A DNA stretch of 64,000 nucleotides from Sphingomonas sp. SORGH_AS_0879 (GCF_030819175.1 NZ_JAUTBJ010000002.1:10001-74000), one strand, 5' to 3'; positions 1 to 9,329 are shown, counted from the first letter of the stretch. Notes: generated by a model from the letters alone, not told the origin. Program-made: numbers and translations.

Positions 1-963
1 CTGACGGCGGCCTTGGACAGCATCCTCGCGCAATGCTTCGCCGACTTCGAGCTGGTGATCGTCGATGACGGATCGACGGACGCCTCTCCGGCGATCATCG
101 ATCGTTACGCCGCGCGCGACCCGCGCATCCGGGTGATCCGCCAGGCCAATCAGGGGCTGATCGCCAGCCTGAACCATATCATCGACGTGGCGCGCGGTGA
201 GTATATCGCGCGGATGGATGGCGACGACATCGCGCTGCCCGAGCGATTCGCGCGCCAGGTCGCCTTTCTCGACGCGCATTCCGATCATGGCGTGGTCGGC
301 ACCCAGATAAGGGGCATTACCGAAAGCGGCGCACCGCGCCCCGGTCATAAGGTCGAGTATCCCACATCCTCCGACGCCGTGGCCGAAACGCTCGCGTCGC
401 GATCGCCGCTCTGCCATCCCTCGGTCATGATGCGACGCGAGGTATTGCGATCGGTGGGCAGGTACCGGGCGGCTTATCGCCATTGCGAGGATTATGATCT
501 GTGGCTGCGGCTGGTCGATCGGACGCGCATGGCCAATCTGCCCGATCCCCTGCTCCTCTATCGTGCCTCCGCCACGCAGGTGTCGAACCGGCATGTCCTT
601 GCCCAAAATTTCGGCGCCTCGGTCGCGCGGATCGCACGTGCCGAGCGACTCGCGGGACGCCCCGATCCGACCGACGACTGGGACAGCCTGCCCCCGATCG
701 AGGCAATGGACGCCGCGTTCGGACGCCCCGGCCTATCCGCCCGGATCCGCGCGGACGTGACGCGCGGCATCCTGTTCTCGCCCGATGCACTGGCGGGCGA
801 GGGCCTGTCGCTGATCGATGCGCATCTGGAGGATGTCCGACAGCAGCGGGTTCCGCCGGTCCCCGCCTTGTGGCGGACCGTCGCCCGGCTGGTCCGCCAT
901 CACCGCCCGGTCGCGGGCCTTCGGCTGGCGGCGGCGCTGGCCGCCCATGCGGTGCGGCGATGA
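1..963 (+). CDS. Family 2 glycosyltransferase, 5' end cut by the window
   Basis: Transfers a sugar from a nucleotide-sugar donor, most likely to a surface polysaccharide at the cytoplasmic face of the inner membrane. The frame is open to base 1, and the first visible residues already lie in the GT2 fold (SILAQ followed by DDGSTD at bases 61-78), so about 15-20 N-terminal residues lie outside the window. The acidic DGDD motif (bases 217-228) fits the metal and nucleotide-binding site, and HCEDYDLW (bases 481-504) fits the ED region holding the catalytic base. The C-terminal 100 residues are family-variable. Its stop overlaps the start of the flippase gene by 4 bp, so the two are translationally coupled. 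Donor and acceptor cannot be told from sequence. Confidence 0.9.
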   Translation: MTAALDSILAQCFADFELVIVDDGSTDASPAIIDRYAARDPRIRVIRQANQGLIASLNHIIDVARGEYIARMDGDDIALPERFARQVAFLDAHSDHGVVGTQIRGITESGAPRPGHKVEYPTSSDAVAETLASRSPLCHPSVMMRREVLRSVGRYRAAYRHCEDYDLWLRLVDRTRMANLPDPLLLYRASATQVSNRHVLAQNFGASVARIARAERLAGRPDPTDDWDSLPPIEAMDAAFGRPGLSARIRADVTRGILFSPDALAGEGLSLIDAHLEDVRQQRVPPVPALWRTVARLVRHHRPVAGLRLAAALAAHAVRR

Positions 964-2438
964 GCGGCGCGTCGGTACGGGGGGCGGCGCTCTGGTCGAT
1001 CGGGGCGCAATATATCGCCTTTGCGGTTCAGTTCATCGTCAGCGTGCTGATCTCGCGCTTCTTCCTGTCGCCCTCGGAGATGGGCCTCTATTCGATCGCG
1101 CTGTCCGCCGCGATGATGGTGTCGGCGCTTCAGGATTTCGGCATCCGGCGCTTCGTCGCGGGCGAGCGCAACCTGACCGAGGAGCAGATCAGGACCTGCT
1201 TCTCGGTGTCGGTGATCTTCGCGCTGGGCATCGGGCTGCTGATCCTGGCGCTCGCCTGGCCGGTGGCGCAATTCTACGACAATGCGCGGCTGACGCCGTT
1301 GCTGGTCATCATCGCCAGCTCCTATCTGATCGTCCCCTTCGGCATCGTGCCCAGCGCGATGCTGCAACGGCGGATGGACTATTATTCGATGTTCCTGGTC
1401 AGTGTCGGCGCGGCCCTGGTCAATGCCGCGCTGTCGCTGGGGCTGGCCTGGGCGGGCTATTCGGCCTTTGCGCTCGCCTGGGCGGCGGTCGGCCAGCAGG
1501 TCGCGCGCGCGTTGATCGGCCAGTGGCGATCGGGCATCCGGCCGCCCTTTCCGCCCAGCCTGCGCGGGCTCGGGCCGATCCTGCGCTTCGGATCGAACAG
1601 CTCGCTGCTCTATATCAGCGACGCGATCAGTTCGCGCAGCCCCGATCTGGTCGTCGGCCGCGTCCTGGGCCTGACCGCCGTGGGCCTGTTCAGCCGCGCC
1701 TCCAGCCTGGGGGCGCAATTGCAGATGCTGGTCAGCGGCGCGGTCGACGGCGTCTTCTACCCCGCCTTCGCCCGGCTGCGCGATGCGGGCGCCGATCTGG
1801 CCGCCCCCTATCAGCGGGTGGTGGCCGCCTATAGCGGCGCGACCTGGCCCGCCATGGCCTTTCTGGCGACCGCCGCGACGCCCATCGTCCTGCTGCTTTA
1901 TGGTCCACGCTGGGCGGGCGTCGCGCCGCTGCTCAGCTGGATCGCAATCGGGCAGCTTTTCTTCGCCGCCATTCCACTGCATTTCGAGCTGCCTATCCTG
2001 CTCGGGCGGATCCGGCGGCTGGTGGTGGTCAACGCGCTCGACACCATCGCCTCGATCGGACTGTTGGTGCTGGGGGCCTGGATCAGCCTGGAATGGGCGG
2101 CGGCGTCGCGCATCCTCTATGGGCTGGCGTGGTTCCTGCTCTATGCGGGGTTGATGAAGCCGCTGACCGGATTCCGCTGGCGGGGAATGCTGATCGTCTA
2201 TGCGCAGAGCCTTGTCGGAACGCTGGCGACGGTGGCGCCGCTGCTGGCGGTGTATCGCTGGGTCGCGCCGCCCGAGGCGGTCGGCATGGGACTGTTGAGC
2301 CTGTCCGCTGTCGCGGGGGTGCTCGCCTGGATCGCGGTGGTCTATGCGCTGCGCCATCCGATCCGGTTGGAGATCAATGCGATCGTCACCAGCCTCTGGA
2401 GCCGGATCGCGATGCGCGGGGCCGAGCGCACCGCCTGA
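960..2438 (+). CDS. Wzx-like polysaccharide/lipopolysaccharide flippase
   Basis: A 492-residue polytopic membrane protein of the MOP/polysaccharide synthesis family, which moves lipid-linked sugar units across the inner membrane. The ATG at 960 overlaps the upstream stop as ATGA. Hydrophobic segments run along the whole length, starting with the first helix at about residues 10-30 (ALWSIGAQYIAFAVQF), and the short polar loops contain paired Arg and Asp typical of the fold. No soluble domain is present. Coupling to a GT2 glycosyltransferase supports a role in assembly of an exopolysaccharide or O-antigen-like glycan; most of that cluster would lie upstream of the window. A longer open frame starting at 501 is only overlap with the GT2 gene. 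Confidence 0.88.
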   Translation: MSGASVRGAALWSIGAQYIAFAVQFIVSVLISRFFLSPSEMGLYSIALSAAMMVSALQDFGIRRFVAGERNLTEEQIRTCFSVSVIFALGIGLLILALAWPVAQFYDNARLTPLLVIIASSYLIVPFGIVPSAMLQRRMDYYSMFLVSVGAALVNAALSLGLAWAGYSAFALAWAAVGQQVARALIGQWRSGIRPPFPPSLRGLGPILRFGSNSSLLYISDAISSRSPDLVVGRVLGLTAVGLFSRASSLGAQLQMLVSGAVDGVFYPAFARLRDAGADLAAPYQRVVAAYSGATWPAMAFLATAATPIVLLLYGPRWAGVAPLLSWIAIGQLFFAAIPLHFELPILLGRIRRLVVVNALDTIASIGLLVLGAWISLEWAAASRILYGLAWFLLYAGLMKPLTGFRWRGMLIVYAQSLVGTLATVAPLLAVYRWVAPPEAVGMGLLSLSAVAGVLAWIAVVYALRHPIRLEINAIVTSLWSRIAMRGAERTA

Positions 2439-2493
2439 TCCAGGTCAGCCGCCCGCCTTGCCCCGGCGGCGCCCGCGACCCATAGTCGGGGGC

Positions 2494-2769
2494 ATGAGCC
2501 CTCCCCCATCCGGTCTCGACGATCCCGAACAGGCGGCCTTCGCCTGGGCGCGGTTCCGCCGCATCATGGCGTGGATGACGATCGCCGCCGCCGTCGCGGT
2601 CGGCTTTTCGCTCGCAATCCTCGCGCATGTTTACGGCACGCTCAACTGGGTGACGGTGCTGGGGGTGATCGGTGGGATCGGTGGCATGGTGATGCTGACC
2701 GGCGCGCTGATGGGCCTGGTTTTTCTCAGTTCCGGAACCGGTCATGACGAGGATGTCGACCGGCGTTGA
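2494..2769 (+). CDS. Small two-helix membrane protein
   Basis: A 91-residue protein of unknown function. A polar N-terminus (residues 1-25) is followed by two hydrophobic helices (about 27-48 and 53-80) separated by a short turn with Gly-rich GGIGGMVM, then an acidic tail ending DEDVDRR. It follows the flippase by 55 bp on the same strand and precedes a strong terminator, so it is probably the last gene of that transcript. No catalytic motif is visible. I do not recognise a named family. Confidence 0.7.
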   Translation: MSPPPSGLDDPEQAAFAWARFRRIMAWMTIAAAVAVGFSLAILAHVYGTLNWVTVLGVIGGIGGMVMLTGALMGLVFLSSGTGHDEDVDRR

Positions 2770-2779
2770 TCCATCGCAA

Positions 2780-2819
2780 AAGGGCCGGTCCCCGCGTGAT
2801 GCGGCGACCGGCCCTTTTT
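2780..2819. terminator. Bidirectional intrinsic terminator
   Basis: A perfect 11-bp stem, AAGGGCCGGTC at 2780-2790 paired with GACCGGCCCTT at 2806-2816, with a 15-nt loop. T runs follow on both strands. It lies between the convergent small membrane gene (ends 2769) and the DUF4167 gene (ends 2848), so it can serve both. Confidence 0.9.
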
Positions 2820-2847
2820 CATCAGCCCGAATAGCGGACGAGGCGGA

Positions 2848-3690
2848 TCAGCCCGCCGCCGCCTCCGGCTCGACCGGCGCGGCCGCACGAACGCGGCGAC
2901 GGCGCGGCTTTTCCTCGACGGGGGCGTCCGCTTCCGGAGCGGCGCTCAGCGCGGGGGGAAGACGATCGGCGTCGAAGCCTGCGGACTCGACCTGGTCCTG
3001 GGTCTCGACCGGGCGCTCGCGGCGCGGACGACCGCGACGACGGGGCGCCTCTTCCTCGGCCTGGGGCGCGAGCGTCTCGACCGCAGCGACCGGCTGAGCC
3101 TCTTCGGTCATGACCGGCTGCTCGGCGCGGACCTGTTCGGCGCGGACCGGGCGACGATCGTCGCGGCGCGGGCGATCCTCACGGTCGCGACGGGGACGAT
3201 CGTCCCGGTTGCGGTCGTCGCGCTGCTGGTTTTCGCGCTGTTGTTGGTTTTCACGGGGCTGATTGTCGCGATACTGACGCTCGCGACGCGATTCCGCCTC
3301 GCCCTGCTGCTCGCCCGGACGGATGGGATCGCCCTCGTCGCCATAATCCTCGGCATCGTTGTCGAAGCCGTCATCGAACTGCTCGTCGCGCGGTTCCTCG
3401 CGCTGGCGGCGCTGATTCTGTTCCTCGAAGCGCGAACGGCTCTCGCTCAACACCCGGAAATAGTGATCGGCGAACTGCCAATAATATTCGGTGTTGACCC
3501 GATCGCCCTGACGCTGCGCCTCGGTCGCCAGATTCTTGTACTTTTCGTACAACTGGTTGGCGTTGCCGCGTGCGCGGTTGTCGATGCGATTGCCATTGTC
3601 GGAACGGCCGGGATTGCCACCCGGACGCTGCCCACCATTGTTGTTGCCGCCACGACCGCGACGGCGGCCGGCCTGCCGATTATTGATCAA
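2848..3690 (-). CDS. DUF4167 domain protein, TTG start
   Basis: A 280-residue basic/acidic protein found beside prfA-prmC in many alphaproteobacteria; molecular role unestablished, and the composition suggests nucleic-acid or RNA-linked binding. Residues 1-35 are Arg/Gly/Asn-rich (NNRQAGRRRGRGG), and residues about 40-80 form the conserved block (NQLYEKYKNLATEAQRQG, then YYWQFADHYFRV). The rest is low complexity: RDDR/RENQQ repeats followed by Ala/Pro/Glu and an Arg-rich tail. The start is TTG at 3690: an in-frame TGA lies shortly upstream, no ATG is available, and an AAGGA Shine-Dalgarno sits 9 bp before it. The 284 bp between it and prmC hold no convincing gene and probably carry its own promoter. 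Confidence 0.85.
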   Translation of the reverse strand: MINNRQAGRRRGRGGNNNGGQRPGGNPGRSDNGNRIDNRARGNANQLYEKYKNLATEAQRQGDRVNTEYYWQFADHYFRVLSESRSRFEEQNQRRQREEPRDEQFDDGFDNDAEDYGDEGDPIRPGEQQGEAESRRERQYRDNQPRENQQQRENQQRDDRNRDDRPRRDREDRPRRDDRRPVRAEQVRAEQPVMTEEAQPVAAVETLAPQAEEEAPRRRGRPRRERPVETQDQVESAGFDADRLPPALSAAPEADAPVEEKPRRRRVRAAAPVEPEAAAG

Positions 3691-3974
3691 GCTGTTCGTC
3701 CTTAGTCGTCAAACCAACAAGGTCCACTTTTCCCGGCACCGCGCGCGTCCCGCACGATGCGAAGCTCTCGCGCCCTCACCGGGCGCTTGCCACGGCCGCC
3801 GGACAGCAGCGACTGCATGACGAAGGGTATGGGCATCGGCCCGACATCAACGACCCCGAAAAACGGTGCCCCGAGATAACGGTGGGAATGCCGAATGTTC
3901 GCGTGCCCCTGCGCCCGCTCTAGCGGGTCGGACCTATGTCCTTCAAGTGAAATATGGGGCATCATCGCGATTGT

Positions 3975-4787
3975 TCAATGTGCCAATAGGGCACGCGGTC
4001 GCCCGCCCAGGTCGCGGTGGAGCGTGACGGCGAACCCTTGCGCCTCCAGAAGCGGGGTGACGGCCCCCGCCTGCTCATGCCCGATCTCTACCACCGCCGC
4101 GCCGCCCGGGGCGAGCAGCCGCCGCAACGCCGGGGCGAGCAGACGGTAATCGTCCAGCCCGTCGGGCCCGGCGAACAGCGCGGCGCCGGGCTCATAGTCC
4201 CGCACCTCCGCCGACAGGGGTTCGTCGGTGCCGATATAGGGCGGGTTGGTGACGATGCAGTCGAACGGGCCGGTCAGCGCCGCCGCCCAGTCGCCGCGCA
4301 CGAACCGCGCCCGCTCGGACAATCCGCAGGCCGCAGCATTGGCGACCGCATAGCGCAGCGCCTCGCCCGAGCGGTCGACCCCCACCCCCTTCGCGCCCTG
4401 CCACTCGTCGAGCAGCGCGAGCAGCAACGTCCCCGGCCCGGTGCCGAGGTCGAGCAATGTCGCGGGCGGCCGATCCCCGAAATGGGCGAGCGCGGCGGCG
4501 ATCAGCGTCTCGCTATCGACGCGTGGGACGAGCGCGCCGGGGCCGACCATCAGGTCCAACGTCCAGAAACCGCGCGTGCCGGTGATATAGGCGACCGGTT
4601 CCTGCGCGGCGCGGCGATCGACCAGCGACCAGAAGCTGTCGGGCACGGCGCGGGTCTGGTCGAGCAGCAGCGCGTTCCGCTCGATCCCCAGCGCATGGGC
4701 GAGCAGCAACTCGGCATCGAGCCGCGCGGTCGGCGAAAAGGGGAAACGCGCGGCGGCTTCGACCAGCGCGGTGCGGGCGTCGGTCAC
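3975..4787 (-). CDS. prmC: Release factor N5-glutamine methyltransferase
   Basis: Methylates the Gln of the GGQ motif of release factors RF1 and RF2 using S-adenosylmethionine. The SAM-binding motif is LLDLGTGPGTLLLALL and the substrate-glutamine motif NPPY is at residues 181-184. With the GTG start at 4787 the protein has 270 residues, normal for the family. The frame stays open upstream to 5069, but that part is translated repeat DNA and has no similarity to PrmC N-termini, so the GTG is preferred. It follows prfA, its substrate gene, but a 278-bp block of nested repeats separates them where other genomes usually have a tight junction. Confidence 0.93.
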   Translation of the reverse strand: MTDARTALVEAAARFPFSPTARLDAELLLAHALGIERNALLLDQTRAVPDSFWSLVDRRAAQEPVAYITGTRGFWTLDLMVGPGALVPRVDSETLIAAALAHFGDRPPATLLDLGTGPGTLLLALLDEWQGAKGVGVDRSGEALRYAVANAAACGLSERARFVRGDWAAALTGPFDCIVTNPPYIGTDEPLSAEVRDYEPGAALFAGPDGLDDYRLLAPALRRLLAPGGAAVVEIGHEQAGAVTPLLEAQGFAVTLHRDLGGRPRALLAH

Positions 4788-4799
4788 CTTATCAGCCGA

Positions 4800-5040
4800 A
4801 CACCCCGGCGAAAGCCGGGGTCTGACATGAAGAGAATGGTTCGCGCAGAGGCGCGGAGGACGCAAAGATGTCTCGCCCCTGACAACGCCCGAACATGATT
4901 CGCGAGCAAAGGAAAAGGCCTTTGCCGCAGCGGGCCAACCCTCTCTGCGTCCTCTGCGCCTCTGCGCGAACTTCATCTTGCGAGATAGAGCGACACGCTT
5001 GAACACTCGTCGCCACTGAACCCCGGCCTTCGCCGGGGTG
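4800..5040. repeat. Palindromic repeat (family A) containing a nested family D element
   Basis: The outer element is bounded by two hairpins in inverted orientation: CCCCGGC-gaaa-GCCGGGG at 4803-4820 and CCCCGGC-cttc-GCCGGGG at 5021-5038, each with matching flanks. The same outer unit occurs without an insert at 9414-9504. The extra length here is the family D element at 4840-4970. The whole block fills the prfA-prmC gap and would be transcribed as large hairpins in that mRNA. Confidence 0.9.
4840..4970. repeat. Family D element, 131 bp, MITE-like terminal inverted repeats
   Basis: Left terminus 4840-4864 (TTCGCGCAGAGGCGCGGAGG then ACGCA) and right terminus 4946-4970 are inverted repeats of 25 bp with one mismatch. 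The 81-bp interior has no gene. Related copies of similar length are at 13385-13512 and 28700-28835; the interior of this copy shares TGTCTCGCCC and GGCCAACC with the 13.4-kb copy. Confidence 0.88.
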
Positions 5041-5065
5041 GAAGGATGAGAGGTAGCCGCAGGCG

Positions 5066-6139
5066 TCACCCATCGAGTGCGGCGAGCCGTTCGGCCTCAT
5101 CCTCCGCCAGCAGCGCGCCGACCAGTTCGTCCAGTTCGCCTTCCAATATCTCGGGCAGGCGGTGCAGGGTCAGGTTGATCCGGTGGTCGGTCACGCGCCC
5201 TTGCGGGAAGTTGTACGTCCGAATCCGCTCCGATCGGTCGCCCGAACCGACCATCGAGCGACGGGTGCCCGCGCGTTCCGCCGCCAGCCGCTCGCGCTCC
5301 GCTTCGTACAGGCGGGTGCGCAGCACCTTCATCGCCTTGGCGCGGTTCTTGTGCTGCGAGCGTTCGTCCTGCTGGATCACGACCAGCCCGCTGGGGATGT
5401 GGGTGATGCGGATCGCCGAGTCGGTGGTGTTGACGTGCTGCCCGCCCGCGCCCGACGAGCGATAGATATCGATGCGCAGATCCTTGTCGTCGATCTGGAG
5501 GTCGACCTCCTCCGCCTCGGGCAACACCGCGACGGTCGCCGCCGAGGTGTGGATGCGCCCACCCGATTCGGTCACCGGCACGCGCTGCACCCGGTGGACG
5601 CCGGATTCGAACTTCAGCTTGGCGAAGACGCCCGCCCCCACGACCGAGGCGACGACCTCCTTATAGCCGCCCGTGTCGGGCACCGAGGCGGACATGACCT
5701 CGACCCGCCAGCCCTGCCGCTCGGCATAGCGCTGGTACATGCGGAACAGGTCGCCCGCGAACAGCGCCGCCTCGTCCCCGCCGGTCCCGGCGCGGATTTC
5801 CAGCATCGCCGCGCGCTCGTCGGCGGCGTCGCGGGGCAGCAGCGCAAGGGCCAGCGTCCGATCCGCCTCGGCCAGCGCGGTGCGGTTGGCGTGCAGTTCC
5901 TCCGCCGCCATCTCGCGCAACTCGTCGTCACCGTCCTGCGCCATGAAGGACAGGCTGTCGGCCTCCTGCCGCAGACGCCGCACCTCGGCGGCGGCGTTGG
6001 CGACGGGTTCCAGTTCGGCATATTCCTTCGACACCGCGACGAAGCGGTCCGAGGGCAGGTCGCCGGTGGCCATCATCGCCTGGAGTTCGTCGCGTCGCGC
6101 CTCGATCTGGGCGATGCGTTCGGCGGAGATGGTCTTCAT
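5066..6139 (-). CDS. prfA: Peptide chain release factor 1
   Basis: Recognises UAA and UAG stop codons and triggers peptidyl-tRNA hydrolysis. 357 residues, full length for RF1. The catalytic GGQ is at residues 232-234 ([10 protein letters not shown]). The stop-codon recognition region reads [13 protein letters not shown], a PxT-type tripeptide as expected for RF1 rather than the SPF of RF2. The N-terminal third is the helical domain. Its ATG overlaps the hisS stop by 4 bp, so it is coupled to hisS, and prmC, encoding the enzyme that modifies its GGQ, lies downstream. Confidence 0.96.
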   Translation of the reverse strand: MKTISAERIAQIEARRDELQAMMATGDLPSDRFVAVSKEYAELEPVANAAAEVRRLRQEADSLSFMAQDGDDELREMAAEELHANRTALAEADRTLALALLPRDAADERAAMLEIRAGTGGDEAALFAGDLFRMYQRYAERQGWRVEVMSASVPDTGGYKEVVASVVGAGVFAKLKFESGVHRVQRVPVTESGGRIHTSAATVAVLPEAEEVDLQIDDKDLRIDIYRSSGAGGQHVNTTDSAIRITHIPSGLVVIQQDERSQHKNRAKAMKVLRTRLYEAERERLAAERAGTRRSMVGSGDRSERIRTYNFPQGRVTDHRINLTLHRLPEILEGELDELVGALLAEDEAERLAALDG

Positions 6140-7458
6140 GGCGTCGTCAGACGCTGCGCCAATGAGGGAAGCGCCGCGCCATGCTCGGTCGCAGCTTCGT
6201 CATCGAACAGCAGGTCGAAGATACTCTCCGCGACCGATTCCAGCGGCACCGTGACCTGATCGCCGGTCTTCAACGCCTTCACCTGCACCTGGCCATTCGC
6301 CAGTTCGTCATCGCCCAGGATCAGCGCATAGCTGGCGCGCTGGTCATTGGCCTTGGCCATGCGACGCTTCATGTTGCCACGAAACGCCATGTCGGTGGCG
6401 ACGCCCGTGCGGCGCAACTCGGCCACCAGCCCGGTCGCGCGCAACTCCGCCGCCGCGCCCATCGGCACCACGACCGCATCGATGACCGGCCTGGGCGGTT
6501 CGTCGAGCAGCATCGCCAGCCGCTCGACCCCAGCCGCCCAGCCCACGCCCGCCGTGGCGGGGCCGCCGAGCGACTCGATCAGCCCGTCATAACGCCCCCC
6601 CGCCAGCACGGTGCCCTGCGACCCCAGCCGGTCGGTCACGAACTCGAACGCGGTGTGGCGATAATAATCGAGGCCGCGCACCAGCCGCGCATTGCGCGTC
6701 CAGGCCACGCCCGCCGCGTCCAGCCCCGCCGTCACCGCCTCGAAAAAGGCACGGGCTTCGGGCGTCAGATAGGCATCGATATCGGGTGCCGCATCGGCGA
6801 TCGGCCGGTCGCGCGGGTCCTTGGAATCGAGGATGCGCAGCGGATTCTTCTCCAGCCGCACCAGGCTGTCCTCGGACAACGCGCCCCGATGCGCCTCGAA
6901 ATGCGCGACCAGCGCGTCGCGCCACGCATCGCGCGTTTCGGCATCGCCCAGCGTGTTGAGTTGCAGCGTCACGCCCTCGGCGATGTTCAGTTCGCGCAGC
7001 AACTGGTCGGCCATCACCAGCAACTCGACATCCGCCGCCGGTTCGGGCGCGCCCAGGATTTCGGCGTCGATCTGGTGGAACTGGCGATACCGCCCCTTTT
7101 GCGGGCGCTCGTACCGGAACACCGCGCCCGACGTCGCCAGCTTCAAGGGCGCATATTGCTGCCACCCCTCGGTCAGGTACGCGCGGGCGATCCCGGCGGT
7201 GAACTCCGGCCGCAGGGTCAGCAGGTCGCCGCCGCGATCGGGGAAGGTGTACATCTCCTTCGACACGACATCGGTCGTCTCGCCGATCGAGCGGGCGAAG
7301 ACCTGCGTATCCTCGAACACCGGCAGGTCGAGCCGCTGGAAGCCGTAGAGTTCGTGGACATACTCGAAAGTGCGCAGCACCTCCGCAAAGCGGCGCTGCT
7401 CGTCGCCGAAGATGTCCTGCGTGCCGCGCACGCGCTTGGGGGTTTCGATCCGTGCCAT
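6136..7458 (-). CDS. hisS: Histidyl-tRNA synthetase
   Basis: Charges tRNA-His with histidine in the cytoplasm. 440 residues. Class II synthetase features are visible: motif 2 region [20 protein letters not shown], the histidine-specific [15 protein letters not shown], and a C-terminal anticodon-binding domain (about residues 330-420). The last 20 residues form a low-conservation tail. First gene of the minus-strand hisS-prfA-prmC group. Confidence 0.96.
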   Translation of the reverse strand: MARIETPKRVRGTQDIFGDEQRRFAEVLRTFEYVHELYGFQRLDLPVFEDTQVFARSIGETTDVVSKEMYTFPDRGGDLLTLRPEFTAGIARAYLTEGWQQYAPLKLATSGAVFRYERPQKGRYRQFHQIDAEILGAPEPAADVELLVMADQLLRELNIAEGVTLQLNTLGDAETRDAWRDALVAHFEAHRGALSEDSLVRLEKNPLRILDSKDPRDRPIADAAPDIDAYLTPEARAFFEAVTAGLDAAGVAWTRNARLVRGLDYYRHTAFEFVTDRLGSQGTVLAGGRYDGLIESLGGPATAGVGWAAGVERLAMLLDEPPRPVIDAVVVPMGAAAELRATGLVAELRRTGVATDMAFRGNMKRRMAKANDQRASYALILGDDELANGQVQVKALKTGDQVTVPLESVAESIFDLLFDDEAATEHGAALPSLAQRLTTP

Positions 7459-7506
7459 AGAGGTGGCGGTATCTAGGGTAGCGAAGCCCCGTGCGCTAGA
7501 GTGCGA

Positions 7507-8088
7507 TCACGCCTCGCTCGCCAACCAGTCCGCCAGCGCGAGTTCGTCGGTGGCACGGGTTTCGGCGCACATGCTGTGCCGCATGATCTCCAGCGCCCAG
7601 CGGCGATGCGAATCGCTCTCGCTCGCCACCGTGTCCGCCGGCACCCACAGGTCATATTCGCGCATATGCGCATCGGCGGCGGTGAACAGGACACAGATAT
7701 CGGCCGCCACCCCGGTCAGGATCAACCGGCTGACGCCCAGTTGCGGCAGCAGCACCGGCAGATTGGTCGCGTAGAAGCCCGAAAATTGCGGCTTCACCAC
7801 GAAGTAATCGCGGTCGCGCGGGCGCAGCGCCTCGATCAGCGCGCGGCCCGGACTGTCCTCCCGCGCGCAATGATCCACGATCGAGGAGCGCTCGGAATGC
7901 CAATGGCCGAAATTGTCGTTGACGTAGAGCACCGGAACCCCGGCGGAGTCCGCCTCGTCCCGAAGGGCGACGATCCGCGCGGCGGCGGCCTCGGCGGGCT
8001 CACGAAGATGCTCGCCGCCCTCGAAATCGAGGTCGTTGATCATGTCGATGATGATCAGCGCGGCGGAATGGGGTGCGGAATCGGCCAT
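7507..8088 (-). CDS. Isochorismatase-family cysteine hydrolase
   Basis: A 193-residue single-domain alpha/beta hydrolase. The catalytic triad typical of the family can be assigned as Asp15 (IIIDMIND), Lys99 (VVKPQFSG) and Cys132 (TGVAADICVLF), with the usual cis-peptide GVAAD before the cysteine. Members hydrolyse isochorismate, nicotinamide, N-carbamoyl compounds or ureido substrates; the substrate here cannot be assigned. It stands alone, 48 bp upstream of hisS on the same strand, and could be cotranscribed with it. Confidence 0.88.
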   Translation of the reverse strand: MADSAPHSAALIIIDMINDLDFEGGEHLREPAEAAAARIVALRDEADSAGVPVLYVNDNFGHWHSERSSIVDHCAREDSPGRALIEALRPRDRDYFVVKPQFSGFYATNLPVLLPQLGVSRLILTGVAADICVLFTAADAHMREYDLWVPADTVASESDSHRRWALEIMRHSMCAETRATDELALADWLASEA

Positions 8089-8142
8089 GGGCGATCATGG
8101 CATGATCGGACGGCGGCCGCGTTGATGTACCTTAGTGACCGG

Positions 8143-8171
8143 CCCCCTCGCCGTCCGGCACGGCGAGGGGG
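8143..8171. terminator. Strong GC hairpin after the DUF4142 gene, no U-tract
   Basis: A perfect 12-bp stem (CCCCCTCGCCGT at 8143-8154 paired with 8160-8171, 5-nt loop) lies 10 bp beyond the stop of the minus-strand DUF4142 gene. There is no T run on the exit side, so it may block exonucleases or act with Rho rather than terminate intrinsically. Confidence 0.5.
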
Positions 8172-8181
8172 AGGCGCGGCA

Positions 8182-8769
8182 TCAGGCCTTCAGGCCCTTG
8201 GCCATGTTGAGATGCGCGGTGACGGTCGGGATCAGGCCGGTCGCGAAGGTCTTGAGCGGCGCGGACTCGCCCGTCGCGGCATAGGCCTTGAGCGTGTCGA
8301 GCGTCTGTTGATGCCCGGCGGTCTGCTCCGCGATATAGGCCTGGTCGAAGGCGGTGCCGTTCAGGCCCTTCAACTGGTCCAGCTTCTGCTGCTGCTCGGC
8401 GTTCAGCGTGGGATCGGGGGTGATCGCCGGGGTGGCCGAACCCGCCGCGGTCTTCAGCTTGGCGGTCGAGGCGGTGTGCGCCTCGATCATCGTGCGCGCA
8501 TAGCTCTTGACCGACGCCGATGCGCCGTTGGTCAGCGCCAGCTTCGACGTCTCGATCTCGAAGGCATCGCTCGCCGCCGCCGCATTGGCGAAGACCTGCG
8601 CCGCGGGCAGCGCCGCCGGGGTGGCCTCGGCCATCGCATTCCCCTCGGCCATGCCATTGGTGCTCATGGTGTCGGCGGTCATGCCGTTCTGCGCCTGGGG
8701 CTCGCTGCGGTTACAGCCCGCAAGGGCCAACAGGGCGGCGGCGCCGAGAGCGGTTGCGCGAATGCTCAT
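8182..8769 (-). CDS. DUF4142 lipoprotein
   Basis: A 195-residue exported protein of the DUF4142 ferritin-like helical family, function not established. The N-terminus is a lipoprotein signal (ALLALAGC, lipidated Cys at about residue 19). It is followed by a Gln/Asn/Met-rich linker, and from about residue 58 by the amphipathic helices of the domain (FANAAAASDAFEIETSKLAL). The Shine-Dalgarno AGGAG sits 10-12 bp before the ATG. Monocistronic, divergent from the DUF3597 gene. Confidence 0.85.
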   Translation of the reverse strand: MSIRATALGAAALLALAGCNRSEPQAQNGMTADTMSTNGMAEGNAMAEATPAALPAAQVFANAAAASDAFEIETSKLALTNGASASVKSYARTMIEAHTASTAKLKTAAGSATPAITPDPTLNAEQQQKLDQLKGLNGTAFDQAYIAEQTAGHQQTLDTLKAYAATGESAPLKTFATGLIPTVTAHLNMAKGLKA

Positions 8770-8912
8770 GCCAATAAGCTCCTAAGATGTTTCGTCAAAC
8801 CGTGTAAGCGCGCCGTGACGCAGGACGTTCCGTCGCATCCGGACCCGAAAGCCGATCGCATCGTTTGAACCTGGCAACGCCGCTGGGGCGAGATGATGAA
8901 GGAACCCGCGTT

Positions 8913-9329
8913 ATGAGCATCTTCGGCAATATTCTGGGCAAGATCTTCCACCACGGCGCGGCCAAGCCCGCCGGAGCGGCCCCGACGCCCGCCCCCGCAC
9001 CGACCACGACCCAGGCCGCGCCGCAGCAACCCGCTCCCGCCCCGGTGGCCGATGCCGCACCCGCCGCACAGTCGGTCGATGTCGGCGCGGTGCTGAGCGA
9101 AATGGCGGCGATGAAGAATGGCGGCGGCAACTATCAAAGCTCGATCGTCGACCTGCTCAAGCTGCTCGACCTGGATTCCAGCCTGGCCGCACGCAAGGAA
9201 CTGGCCAACGAACTGGGCGTCCACGCCGCCGAGGACGGCTCCGCCGAGCAGAATATCGCACTCCACAAGGCGGTGATGGCCAAGCTGGCCGAAAATGGCG
9301 GCATCGTGCCGGACAGCCTGCGCAACTAA
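8913..9329 (+). CDS. DUF3597 domain protein
   Basis: A 138-residue protein. Residues 1-15 (MSIFGNILGKIFHHG) are an amphipathic start typical of DUF3597 proteins, followed by an Ala/Pro/Gln-rich linker (about 16-60) and a compact helical domain (about 62-138) with SSIVDLLKLLDLDSSLAAR. DUF3597 overlaps a LysM-associated/YgaU-like domain set of unknown role. Start chosen at 8913 because it has AAGGAA at 8899-8904 and matches family N-termini; the open frame from 8865 adds 16 unrelated residues. Confidence 0.85.
   Translation: MSIFGNILGKIFHHGAAKPAGAAPTPAPAPTTTQAAPQQPAPAPVADAAPAAQSVDVGAVLSEMAAMKNGGGNYQSSIVDLLKLLDLDSSLAARKELANELGVHAAEDGSAEQNIALHKAVMAKLAENGGIVPDSLRN

Noticed and set aside
3702..3965. 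87-residue frame upstream of the DUF4167 gene
   Set aside because: No ribosome site, no recognisable family, and the codon pattern does not look like neighbours; kept as possible leader.
4788..5069. Extended N-terminus of PrmC to 5069
   Set aside because: The added residues are translated repeat DNA and do not resemble PrmC.
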